7,832 nt of DNA from Gemmatimonadota bacterium (GTDB taxonomy: Bacteria; Gemmatimonadota; Gemmatimonadetes; Gemmatimonadales; GWC2-71-9). Of this stretch, positions 1 through 6,475 are shown piece after piece (position 1 is the first letter of the stretch; each line of letters begins with the position of its first letter). The DNA is taken from assembly GCA_016180765.1 (NCBI GenBank), contig JACPAP010000061.1, positions 1 through 7,832 on the forward strand, written 5' to 3'. The notes beneath the pieces were generated by a model. It searched no databases, had not been told where the DNA came from, and worked only from the letters and a program-made list of their open reading frames with translations. The position numbers and the translations under genes are program-made.

Positions 1-34
1 CGCGCGCGGAACTGCAGCGCGCGAAGAGACGCGC
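1..34. repeat. Overlapping GC-rich inverted repeats downstream of the cigR-like gene
   Basis: CGCGCGC (1-7) is a perfect inverted match to GCGCGCG (17-23) around a 9-nt centre. The second arm can instead pair with CGCGC (30-34) around a 6-nt centre, so the two hairpins exclude each other. They lie 29-62 bp past the stop of the minus-strand operon and could help end its transcription. No T-tract is visible on either strand and the left edge cuts the context, so a terminator role is only a possibility. Simple GC bias could also produce this. Confidence 0.25.
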
Positions 35-62
35 CCCCCGCCCCGCCCGCACAGCAAACCCG

Positions 63-452
63 CTAGAAGACGTCTACCAATACGTCCACCACCACGTTGG
101 CCTGCAGCAGCACCACGCGATCGCCGAAGATGGTGATCTCGAACCCGGAGCGCGGCGGCAGCAGCGCCACCAGCCCGCTGGGTAAGCGCTGCTTGGCGAT
201 GCCGGGGGGCAGGGGCTTGCCGCGCGCCAGGTTCCGCGCAATGCCCGGGGGCAGCGGCTTCGCCTGGTACCGGTTCTTCTCGTAGTAATCCACGATGATC
301 TTGCGCTCGGCGTCCGAGAACGTCACGGACACGGCGGCCGTGGCCGCGGGCTGGTTGCCTTTTGGCTTCTGACCCCGCTGCGCCAGGGCGCTGGGGGCGA
401 AACACACGAGAGCAATCAATGTGCCGAGCGTGAGGGTCGCTGTGCGGCGCAT
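63..452 (-). CDS. Exported CigR/RcnB-like small protein
   Basis: This 129-aa protein starts with a clear signal peptide: MRRTATL, a hydrophobic core, then a probable cleavage after ALA (residue 24). The mature part has a short helix-like stretch (FSDAERKIIVDYYEKN, 45-60), then a tandem motif KPLPPGIAR (66-74) and KPLPPGIAK (79-87), then LPSGLVALLPPRSGFEITIFGD and a hydrophobic C-terminus ending in LVDVF. The repeated LPPGI motif followed by a 'GxE/GD-VVLL' segment is typical of the CigR anti-virulence regulator-like and RcnB-like families, which act in the periplasm or at the inner membrane. The molecular role here is unknown, and no metal ligands are evident. The start is fixed by AAGGAGG 6 nt upstream; a longer frame reading back to 920 is discarded because it runs through the preceding gene. 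It is the second gene of an operon, 11 bp after the coiled-coil gene. Family assignment is from motif recognition only. Confidence 0.8.
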   Translation of the reverse strand: MRRTATLTLGTLIALVCFAPSALAQRGQKPKGNQPAATAAVSVTFSDAERKIIVDYYEKNRYQAKPLPPGIARNLARGKPLPPGIAKQRLPSGLVALLPPRSGFEITIFGDRVVLLQANVVVDVLVDVF

Positions 453-458
453 GTCTGG

Positions 459-466
459 CCTCCTTA
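459..466 (-). promoter_or_regulatory. Shine-Dalgarno fused to upstream stop codon
   Basis: Read on the minus strand, positions 466-459 are TAAGGAGG. The TAA is the stop of the coiled-coil gene, and its last two bases begin the AAGGAGG ribosome binding site of the CigR-like gene, whose ATG lies 6 nt further on. Ribosomes ending the first gene therefore sit on the initiation site of the second, which suggests translational coupling. The sequence is directly visible; the coupling is inferred. Confidence 0.8.
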
Positions 467-2269
467 TGCTTTGCGGCTCTTCGCGGCCTCGGTCGCCTCG
501 CGCAGCGTGCTGATGGCGGCTTCGGCCTGCATGGTCTGAAGGGCGAGCGAGCCCGCCGTCTCGATCACCCGCTCCAGGAATTCCTTCTGATCCAGCACCG
601 CCTGGAAGGTGGACTGCAGGTCGATCAGGCTGGCGTCGAGCCGGGACAGACGCTCGTCGGCCTCGGCGAACTGCTTCTTCCGTTCCTCTAACGTCTCCGC
701 CTGGCGATCCAGGGCGCGGAGCTGCTCGACCACCGCCTCCAACGATTGTCCGCGTTGCTCGATCTCCTGCCGTTGCTCCGCCGCCGCGCGCACCTGGGCG
801 ACGGTCCGGTCCGCCACCTCGAAGAGCCGTTGGAGGTCTGATCGCAGGGCTTCGACCACGGCCCGCCGCTCGTTGGCGATCTCCAGCGCCTGATCGGTCC
901 GCTGCTCCAGCGCGCCCCAATCCGCGAGCTTGGTCTCCAGCCGGCTCACCCGCGCGCGCGCCTCGTCGATCTGCTGGGCCCGCTGGTCCAGCTCTTGGGA
1001 GAGATGGGCCGGGTCCACCGCGTCCAGGCGGCGCGTCAGTTCGCTCACCGAGTCCTGAAGCTGCCTCACTTGTGCCTGGGCGGCCTGCGCGGCGGCGGCG
1101 GCGGATTCCAGGTCCTGGACCTGCGTCGCCAGATCCCCCACGGTGCCGGCCAGCCGCAAGGCCTCCGACGTCGTGGCGTCCAGGGTGCTGCGCGCTTGGT
1201 CCACCACCGGCAGCCGCTTCTCGACCGCGCTTACCGCCTCGTGCAACTCGACCACCCGCTGGCTGATCGTGTCGAGGCCGTCCCGCTCGAACGCGAACTG
1301 GCCCGCGGACTTCTGGAGCGCGTCGCGCAGGGTGACGAACTCCTGCTCGAGCTTCCCCGCCTCGGCCTCGATGGCACGATGCCGCTTGCCTAGTTCGTCG
1401 GTTCGCTGCAGCGCCGCCTCGTGCAGCTTCTTGATCTCGTCCACGTCCTTCTCGAGCCGGCCCAGAAACTTGGTGTTCTCGTGCTGCTCCTGGAGCTGCC
1501 GGTCCACCTGGGTGGTGAGCTCGGTCAACCGCTCGGCGCGCTGGCTCGCGCGCTCCACCATGTCCTTTTGGCTCTCCAGGGTGGACACTTTGCGCGAGAC
1601 GAATTCGGCCAACACGTTGAGCGTGGACAGCTCGCGTTTGACGTCCGGCACTTCCTTGATCAGCTGCTGGAGTTGCTCAACCGCGCTCTCCAACCCCTGC
1701 GCGCGAGCCGCGAACCCTTCGACCTGCGCCACGGCGGCCTGGAGGTCCTTTTCGAGGCCCGCCAGGAGCGTCAGCGCCGCCGCCCCGTCCGCCGCGATCT
1801 GCTCGTGTTGGCTCCGCACCTGGTCGAACCGGCCGGAGACCTCGCGCATCTGCTGGTCCAGCGTGCCGACTTCCGTGCGGATCGCGCCCAACGGCTTCAC
1901 CAACTCGAGCACCGCCGGCAGGTCCGCCTTGGCCTCCAGGACCTCCCTGAGCTGGCCCTCCATCGTCTCGAGCTGACCGCGGGCCGCCTCGACCATCATC
2001 TTGGTCTCGACCAGACGCGCCTCGTTGGCCTGCTGGCCCTGCTGGAGCGCCGCCGCGCCGCGCTGCACTTCGGCCAGCTGCGCGGCCAGCTTGTCGAGTC
2101 CGGTCAGCCGCTGTTCCAGCTGCGCCACCGCGGGGGCCAGCTGCTCGCCCCGTTTGAGCAAGGCTTCGTACGCCACCCGCTCCTGGCGCAGCCGCTCCAC
2201 GAGCGGCCGGAGCTCGGCGGGCAGCTTCTCCAGCTTCACGTCTTTGCCGAACAGGTTCTTGAGCGCCAT
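464..2269 (-). CDS. Long soluble coiled-coil protein of unknown function
   Basis: A 601-aa protein that I cannot assign to a named family. It has no signal peptide and no membrane segment, so it is probably cytoplasmic. Almost the whole length is predicted helix rich in A, E, Q, L and R with heptad-like spacing, as in SMC-type or myosin-like coiled coils, but there is no Walker A/B or other ATPase motif. Prolines are rare (about eight: 17, 22, 46, 118, 126, 208, 354, 420), and the last 180 residues have none. There is no cysteine and a single tryptophan (451). A short non-coil head (MALKNLFGKDVKLEKLP) may be a docking segment. The ATG at 2269 is preferred because GAGG lies just upstream; the open frame continues to 2617, but that would overlap the divergent gene and its promoter. 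It is the first gene of the operon with the CigR-like gene. A scaffold, cytoskeletal or chromosome-associated role is possible, but nothing here shows which. Confidence 0.85.
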   Translation of the reverse strand: MALKNLFGKDVKLEKLPAELRPLVERLRQERVAYEALLKRGEQLAPAVAQLEQRLTGLDKLAAQLAEVQRGAAALQQGQQANEARLVETKMMVEAARGQLETMEGQLREVLEAKADLPAVLELVKPLGAIRTEVGTLDQQMREVSGRFDQVRSQHEQIAADGAAALTLLAGLEKDLQAAVAQVEGFAARAQGLESAVEQLQQLIKEVPDVKRELSTLNVLAEFVSRKVSTLESQKDMVERASQRAERLTELTTQVDRQLQEQHENTKFLGRLEKDVDEIKKLHEAALQRTDELGKRHRAIEAEAGKLEQEFVTLRDALQKSAGQFAFERDGLDTISQRVVELHEAVSAVEKRLPVVDQARSTLDATTSEALRLAGTVGDLATQVQDLESAAAAAQAAQAQVRQLQDSVSELTRRLDAVDPAHLSQELDQRAQQIDEARARVSRLETKLADWGALEQRTDQALEIANERRAVVEALRSDLQRLFEVADRTVAQVRAAAEQRQEIEQRGQSLEAVVEQLRALDRQAETLEERKKQFAEADERLSRLDASLIDLQSTFQAVLDQKEFLERVIETAGSLALQTMQAEAAISTLREATEAAKSRKA

Positions 2270-2349
2270 CGTCGGCCTCGCCCGGCGTCGGGGGGGACCA
2301 CAAAATTGGGCGTTCGGGGTGGATGGGGCTAGTGGGCCCTGATCCCTCC

Positions 2350-2378
2350 TCGACAGCGGCCGCCACCGGCCGTATGGT
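2350..2378 (+). promoter_or_regulatory. Candidate sigma70-type promoter for the 619-aa membrane protein gene
   Basis: TCGACA (2350-2355, 5 of 6 to TTGACA) is separated by exactly 17 bp from TATGGT (2373-2378, 4 of 6 to TATAAT). Transcription would start near 2385, giving a leader of about 27 nt that holds the GGAGG at 2403-2407. It sits in the 142-bp divergent intergenic region. No comparably good promoter is visible toward the minus-strand operon. Confidence 0.4.
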
Positions 2379-2393
2379 TGCGTGTTTCCCACT

Positions 2394-2407
2394 CTCCGGT
2401 CCGGAGG
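2394..2407 (+). promoter_or_regulatory. Palindrome overlapping the ribosome binding site
   Basis: CTCCGG (2394-2399) and CCGGAG (2401-2406) form a perfect palindrome around one base. The GGAGG ribosome binding site (2403-2407), four bases before the ATG at 2412, lies in its right arm. In RNA the arms could form a short stem (CUCC with GGAG) that hides the site; in DNA it could be an operator. The sequence is clear, but the function is unproven because such short GC-rich palindromes arise easily by chance. Confidence 0.35.
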
Positions 2408-2411
2408 CCTC

Positions 2412-4271
2412 ATGGCCCACCCGTCAGTGGCCGCGCCGCTCCCGTGGCCCCCGCCGGCCCTGGAGCCGATCCACGGCAAGCTGGGGCCGGCCATCGCCCT
2501 CATCGGGCTTGCCGATGTGATGCTGGTGCTCCCGATCCTCGTGAGCCTGGGGACGCCGTCGCCGCTCGGGAGCCTCGGGCCATTCGGCGACGCGTTCTGG
2601 GTCCCGCTGGCCAGCACGGTGCTGGGCTCGGTCGCGCTGGTCGCGGGCCTGCAGCTGTTGTTTCGGCTCCTCTGGAACGCACGGGACGCGGCCCGCCACG
2701 GCCATGGCTGGCGTACGGTCCTCTATGTGGCGGCGGACGAGCCCCGGGACACGGGCTTCCTGCTGGTGGGCGCCCGCGCGTTCGCGGGGTTGGGCCCCGG
2801 GCAGCGGGATACCCTTCTCGCCGCCCGGCTGTACGCGGCGGCGCTGGCGCTCGCGGCGGTTCTGCTGATGCCGTTCGGCTTAGGGCTGGCGATCGTCCTG
2901 GGGCGCCTGAACTGGGCCGGGCAGAACGTCCTGTGGACCACCGCCCTCATCCTGCCTCTGGTTTTGCTGCTCGGTGGACTGGTCGGCAACGGCGCGGCGG
3001 GGCTGCTGGCGCGCGCCGCCTTGCGGGGAGCACCACGGCGCCAGGCCATGGACCCCGAGCTGCACCGGCGGGTCCTGGAGTGGAACGAGCGTCTCCAGAC
3101 GCTCCGCGGCGACCGCCCCACCGCCACCGGAGGGCCGGGGAAAGCCCGCATTTTCGGCGCCGGCGCCCTGGCCATCGTGGTGCTGGCCCTGGTAGCCGTT
3201 GGACCAGCAATGCTGCTCACGGTCGTCGGAACCGTAAGCTCCGTCATCGTCGCCATCGCCACGCCCAGTCTCGCGGGAACCCAAATCCGGATTGCGGCGG
3301 CTGAGGTCTTGCGTCGCTATCGGCTCGACCCCGACCCGTCGATCTCTCCCGAAGCCGCCGGGCAGGCGCTCCAGGCATTGGTCTGGACCGGACGCGCCGA
3401 AGACGACCGTCCGGCCGGCGAACGGAGGCCGGTACGGAGCCACGCTGGGCCCTGGTGGCCCGCGGACGGTGCGGAACGGTATGCCCAGGGGGCCGGATGG
3501 ACGGACAGCCTCTTCGCACGCGCCCGCCGGAGGAGCGAGAGTGGCTATTTGAGACAGGTCGCGGCGCATCCGGCGCATGCTGAATTCGCCACCATAGCCC
3601 GGGCCGCGGCGGCGGATATCGTCGGGACGCGATACGAGCTGCCCTTCGCCGAAGAACTGTCGATGATGACGTTGCCGTTTCCGCCCTTCGGAGGCCTCCG
3701 GCTGGGAGCGCAGGCGCACATCGCGAAGGCGGCCATCGAGTTGGCCGAGGGACGTCCCCAGCGCGCGGAGCAAACGATTCGCGAGGTGATCTCCACCGGG
3801 TTGGTGCTGATCGACCACGGGCCCACGCTGATCGAGACGCTGATCGGCGCGGTGCTGGTGGGGACCGGAGGGGACGCCCTGGAGGCGCTCTATCGGGCCA
3901 CCCGTCGCACGCCGGAGGCCGAAACGCTGGCCTGGGTGCGGGGCGAAGTTCGGCGCGGGGCGGAGCGGGTGGCCGGCCGCGAGACCCGGCTCCGGGCCAT
4001 GCCAACCATGGTTCTCGACACCAGCCTTGCGGCGGGAATGCGATGGGAGTTGTTCGGGATCGTGGCCGCCTTCGCGCCGTGCGCCAACCTGCGCAGCATC
4101 GCGTTCGGTCCCGGCGCGGACTATGAAAACTGGTTGGCATCGGCACGGGAGCGCCTGGTGCGCCGGCCCAACGACGAAGCGTTGTTCGCGCTGATGCAAC
4201 GGGGCCTGTTCGGCGCGGGGCGATGCATCCCGTTGCTCGGGAGCGTGAGAATAGCCGGGCAGATGCGGTAA
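2412..4271 (+). CDS. Uncharacterised polytopic membrane protein with helical C-terminal half
   Basis: A 619-aa protein that I do not recognise. The N-terminal half carries hydrophobic segments at about 24-46, 63-88, 137-165, 175-202 and 247-285, with charged loops between them; the third and fourth flank a short LGRLNWAGQ loop. From about 290 it is soluble, largely helical and rich in A, R and E. Residues 430-480 (AKAAIELAEG, then AEQTIREVI) read like tetratricopeptide-type helical hairpins, and PCANLRSIAFGPG (556-568) may be a conserved C-terminal element. No catalytic motif is visible. The ATG at 2412 is chosen because GGAGG lies at 2403-2407; an in-frame GTG at 2382 would add ten residues and lacks as good a site. 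It lies 79 bp upstream of the YjgN-like gene on the same strand, which hints at an envelope role. Co-function with YjgN and M48 is inference, since that pair appears to have its own promoter. Confidence 0.8.
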   Translation: MAHPSVAAPLPWPPPALEPIHGKLGPAIALIGLADVMLVLPILVSLGTPSPLGSLGPFGDAFWVPLASTVLGSVALVAGLQLLFRLLWNARDAARHGHGWRTVLYVAADEPRDTGFLLVGARAFAGLGPGQRDTLLAARLYAAALALAAVLLMPFGLGLAIVLGRLNWAGQNVLWTTALILPLVLLLGGLVGNGAAGLLARAALRGAPRRQAMDPELHRRVLEWNERLQTLRGDRPTATGGPGKARIFGAGALAIVVLALVAVGPAMLLTVVGTVSSVIVAIATPSLAGTQIRIAAAEVLRRYRLDPDPSISPEAAGQALQALVWTGRAEDDRPAGERRPVRSHAGPWWPADGAERYAQGAGWTDSLFARARRRSESGYLRQVAAHPAHAEFATIARAAAADIVGTRYELPFAEELSMMTLPFPPFGGLRLGAQAHIAKAAIELAEGRPQRAEQTIREVISTGLVLIDHGPTLIETLIGAVLVGTGGDALEALYRATRRTPEAETLAWVRGEVRRGAERVAGRETRLRAMPTMVLDTSLAAGMRWELFGIVAAFAPCANLRSIAFGPGADYENWLASARERLVRRPNDEALFALMQRGLFGAGRCIPLLGSVRIAGQMR

Positions 4272-4287
4272 TCCCGGCCGGCGCCGA

Positions 4288-4316
4288 TTGCCATTGCTAC
4301 CGCCCCCGTCCATATT
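4288..4316 (+). promoter_or_regulatory. Candidate sigma70-type promoter for the YjgN-M48 pair
   Basis: TTGCCA (4288-4293, 5 of 6 to TTGACA), a 17-bp spacer, then CATATT (4311-4316, 4 of 6 to TATAAT). The predicted start near 4323 gives a leader of about 28 nt with GGGAGG at 4341-4346. Spacing, leader length and ribosome-site layout closely match the candidate promoter of the preceding gene. The element lies in a 79-bp gap, so YjgN and M48 could be transcribed both from here and by read-through. Confidence 0.45.
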
Positions 4317-4335
4317 GGCCGCGGTTCCGCCCCAC

Positions 4336-4346
4336 CCTCCGGGAGG
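4336..4346 (+). promoter_or_regulatory. Ribosome binding site within a short inverted repeat
   Basis: CCTC (4336-4339) and GAGG (4343-4346) are inverted copies around CGG, so the strong GGGAGG site of the YjgN-like gene lies in one arm of a possible mini-hairpin. The ATG follows after CCCC at 4351. The same arrangement is seen before the gene at 2412. The site decides the start; regulation by the hairpin is speculative. Confidence 0.4.
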
Positions 4347-4350
4347 CCCC

Positions 4351-5331
4351 ATGTCCGCCCAGAAGCTGGAATACCACGGCAGCGGCGGCACGTTGCTCGG
4401 CATCGGCATCGTCAACCTGCTCCTGACGGTACTGACCCTCGGTATCTACTCGTTCTGGGCCAGGACCAGGCTGCGCCGGTACTTCTACTCGGAGACCGAG
4501 CTCGCCGGCGACCGCTTCGTCTACCACGGCACCGCCATGGAACTGCTGCGCGGCTGGCTCAGGGCCATCGGCGTCCTGATCCTGGTCGGCATCGTGTTCT
4601 CCGGGCTCTTTGCCGTCACCGCCCCCAGCTCGCCCGACGCCCAACCCAGCAGGACGCAGGCCCTCTTGATGCTCGGGCTCATGCTGCTCTATTTCGGCAC
4701 GCTGGTCGCGCTCGTCGCGATCGCCGTCAACGGGGCCCGGCGGTATCGCCTCAGCCGCAGCTCCTGGCGGGGCATTCGCTTCTCCTTCCGCGGCCGCTGG
4801 CAGGACTACCTCCGGCTGGTGATCCGGGGCAGCGTGCTGAGCGCGCTCACGCTGAGCCTGTACTCACCGTTCTTTCGGAACCAGTCACGCGCGTTCCTGG
4901 TTGAGCACGCCTACTTCGGCTCGCTCCAGTTCGGGTACGACGGCGACGGGAAAGAGCTGTTTCGCCAGTATCTCCTGGCGCTGCTCCTCGCGATTCCCAC
5001 GCTGGGCCTGTACCTGGTCTGGTTCAACGCCTTCCAGCAGCGCTACTTCTGGTCCCACACCACGGTGGGCGACGCCCGTTTCCAGTCCACCGTGACCGGA
5101 GGCAGCCTGCTCGGCCTCGCGCTCACCAACATGCTCCTGGCCGTGGTAACGCTCGGCGTCGGGATCCCCTGGGTCATCACCCGCACCATGCGTTACGTGT
5201 GCGATCGCCTCACGCTCGCCGGGGAGATCGACTGGAAGAACGTGCAGCAGCAAGCGATGGCGGCGTCGGTGACGGGCGAAGGGCTGGCGGAGGGGCTGGA
5301 CGTGGACGTGGACATCGGCATCGGGATGTAA
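4351..5331 (+). CDS. yjgN: YjgN/DUF898-family inner-membrane protein
   Basis: This 326-aa protein matches the YjgN (DUF898) family in its opening LEYHGSGGTLLGIGIVNLLL, then TLGIYSFWARTRLRRYFYS and the GDRFVYHG segment. The family comprises polytopic inner-membrane proteins of unknown biochemical function. Hydrophobic segments lie at about 13-35, 72-92, 105-126, 157-173, 206-226 and 252-276. The protein is built of repeats: a TL-(13 residues)-Y/F unit begins at residues 29, 117, 167, 217 and 267, the last four exactly 50 residues apart, each followed by a G and then F or W about 12 residues after the Y/F. The C-terminus is acidic and glycine-rich (DVDVDIGIGM). The start is set by GGGAGG just before the ATG. 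The next gene, an M48 protease, begins 9 bp after the stop, so the two are almost certainly co-transcribed. Family assignment is strong; function is not known. Confidence 0.9.
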   Translation: MSAQKLEYHGSGGTLLGIGIVNLLLTVLTLGIYSFWARTRLRRYFYSETELAGDRFVYHGTAMELLRGWLRAIGVLILVGIVFSGLFAVTAPSSPDAQPSRTQALLMLGLMLLYFGTLVALVAIAVNGARRYRLSRSSWRGIRFSFRGRWQDYLRLVIRGSVLSALTLSLYSPFFRNQSRAFLVEHAYFGSLQFGYDGDGKELFRQYLLALLLAIPTLGLYLVWFNAFQQRYFWSHTTVGDARFQSTVTGGSLLGLALTNMLLAVVTLGVGIPWVITRTMRYVCDRLTLAGEIDWKNVQQQAMAASVTGEGLAEGLDVDVDIGIGM

Positions 5332-5340
5332 GCGCCGCCG

Positions 5341-6450
5341 ATGGAGCCCGCGCGCACGACCTGGAGCGGCTCTTACTACGACGGGCAGACAGCGCATCGC
5401 GAGCCGGTGACCATCGCGGTCACCGCCGCCGGGCTACACGTCACGCGCCACGACGGCAGCTCCTTCCAGTGGCCGTTCGAGGAGATCCGGCGCGTGCCGC
5501 CGCTGCACCGGGCCGAGCGAATCCGGCTCGAGCGAGGCGCCGATCTCCCAGAGTCGCTGGTCGCGACCGAGGACGGGCTGCTGGAGGCGGTCCGGGCCGT
5601 GGCGCCCCAGGCAGCGCGGCGGCTCGGCAAGCGAGTCGTGCTGGACCCGGCGGCGCGGGCCACGGCGGCGAAGATTAGCCTCGGCGCCGTGGCGCTCGCC
5701 GCGATCTACCTCTGGGGTCTTCCGGCCCTGGCCACGTTCGTCGCGGGCCGCGTGCCGGTCACCTGGGAGGAGAACCTGGGCCGAGGGGTCGTGGCGCGCG
5801 CGGTGCCGCCGGCCAAGCGCTGTTCCGATCCCGAGCAACAGGCGGCGCTTGACGCGATCCTCGCCCGGCTGGCGGCCACGGTTCCTGAATCGCCCTATCG
5901 CTTCACGCTGATCGTGGCGGACGACTCAGTGATCAACGCGTTCGCCGCCCCGGGCGGGTACCTGGTGGTCAACCTGGGATTGCTGAGGGCCACCAAGACG
6001 CCGGAGGAGCTGACCGGGGTCCTGGCGCACGAGCTCCAGCACGTCCTGCTCCGCCACTCCACTCGCGCCATGGCTCGCGAGATCCCGCTCCGGATCGCGG
6101 TCGCCGCCCTGTTCGGCGGGGACGCACTGGGGGCATGGGCCGGGCGCGCGGCCGGCACGCTGGGCGCGCTGCGCTATCAGCGGACGGACGAGCTGGAGGC
6201 CGACCGCGAGGCCTTGGCGCTGCTCCAGGCGGCCCGGGTAGACGCGCGCGGCATGGTGGACTTCTTCGAGACGCTGGCCGCTCAGGGCCGCGAGGCGCCG
6301 GGGCTTGCGACCTATCTCTCCAGCCACCCGCACACCGCCGACCGCATCGCCGCACTCCAGGGCCTCGTGACCGGGGGCGATGCCCCGGCCGTGCCGCTGG
6401 TGCCGGACTACCCGTGGGAGGACATCGGTCAGTCCTGCAGCCGGAGTTGA
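5341..6450 (+). CDS. Membrane-anchored M48-family zinc metallopeptidase
   Basis: A 369-aa M48 peptidase. The zinc site is HELQH (230-234: H230 and H234 ligands, E231 catalytic), with the third ligand expected at E284 of ELEAD (284-288). Other M48 hallmarks are the NAFAAPGGYLVVNLGLL segment (199-215) and SHPHTADRIAAL (328-339). Residues 8-95 (GSYYDGQTAHREPVTI, then WPFEEIRR) look like the small beta-rich N-terminal domain found in one group of M48 proteins (DUF7092-type, named from memory). One hydrophobic segment at about 112-136 follows a basic stretch, suggesting a cytoplasmic N-domain and a periplasmic protease domain. There is no good ribosome binding site before the ATG, which lies 9 bp after the YjgN stop, so translation probably depends on coupling. 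The likely role is proteolysis at the envelope, perhaps of membrane or exported proteins; the substrate is unknown. All catalytic residues are present. Confidence 0.93.
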   Translation: MEPARTTWSGSYYDGQTAHREPVTIAVTAAGLHVTRHDGSSFQWPFEEIRRVPPLHRAERIRLERGADLPESLVATEDGLLEAVRAVAPQAARRLGKRVVLDPAARATAAKISLGAVALAAIYLWGLPALATFVAGRVPVTWEENLGRGVVARAVPPAKRCSDPEQQAALDAILARLAATVPESPYRFTLIVADDSVINAFAAPGGYLVVNLGLLRATKTPEELTGVLAHELQHVLLRHSTRAMAREIPLRIAVAALFGGDALGAWAGRAAGTLGALRYQRTDELEADREALALLQAARVDARGMVDFFETLAAQGREAPGLATYLSSHPHTADRIAALQGLVTGGDAPAVPLVPDYPWEDIGQSCSRS

Positions 6451-6470
6451 CGCGCCGGCTGTTTTCGTTT
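6438..6470 (+). terminator. Intrinsic terminator embracing the M48 stop codon
   Basis: CAGCCGG (6438-6444) pairs perfectly with CCGGCTG (6455-6461) around a 10-nt loop and is followed at once by TTTTCGTTT (6462-6470). The left arm encodes the last residues of the M48 protein, and its TGA stop (6448-6450) lies in the loop. It should end plus-strand transcription before the convergent gene, whose stop is at 6476. On the minus strand the same stem has no T-tract, so it appears one-directional. Confidence 0.7.
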
Positions 6471-6475
6471 CGCTC

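Noticed and set aside
63..920. Longer version of the CigR-like frame (285 aa) reading back to 920
   Set aside because: The extra N-terminal part overlaps the coiled-coil gene and is low-complexity G/R/A-rich. The ATG at 452 has a strong ribosome site and begins a perfect signal peptide.
1143..1976. Plus-strand frame of 277 aa, serine/arginine-rich
   Set aside because: Another antisense shadow of the coiled-coil gene, with a composition unlike a folded protein.
1421..2332. Plus-strand frame of 303 aa opposite the coiled-coil gene
   Set aside because: Leucine/histidine-rich antisense shadow of the helical gene; GC-rich codon bias keeps the opposite strand open. No ribosome site or domain.
464..2617. 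717-aa version of the coiled-coil gene starting at 2617
   Set aside because: The added 116 residues are not coiled-coil and are composition-driven. They overlap the divergent gene, its promoter and the intergenic region.
2880..4415. Minus-strand frame of 511 aa opposite the 619-aa membrane protein
   Set aside because: Rich in G, P, R and Q with no motif. The plus-strand frame has membrane segments, a promoter and a ribosome site.
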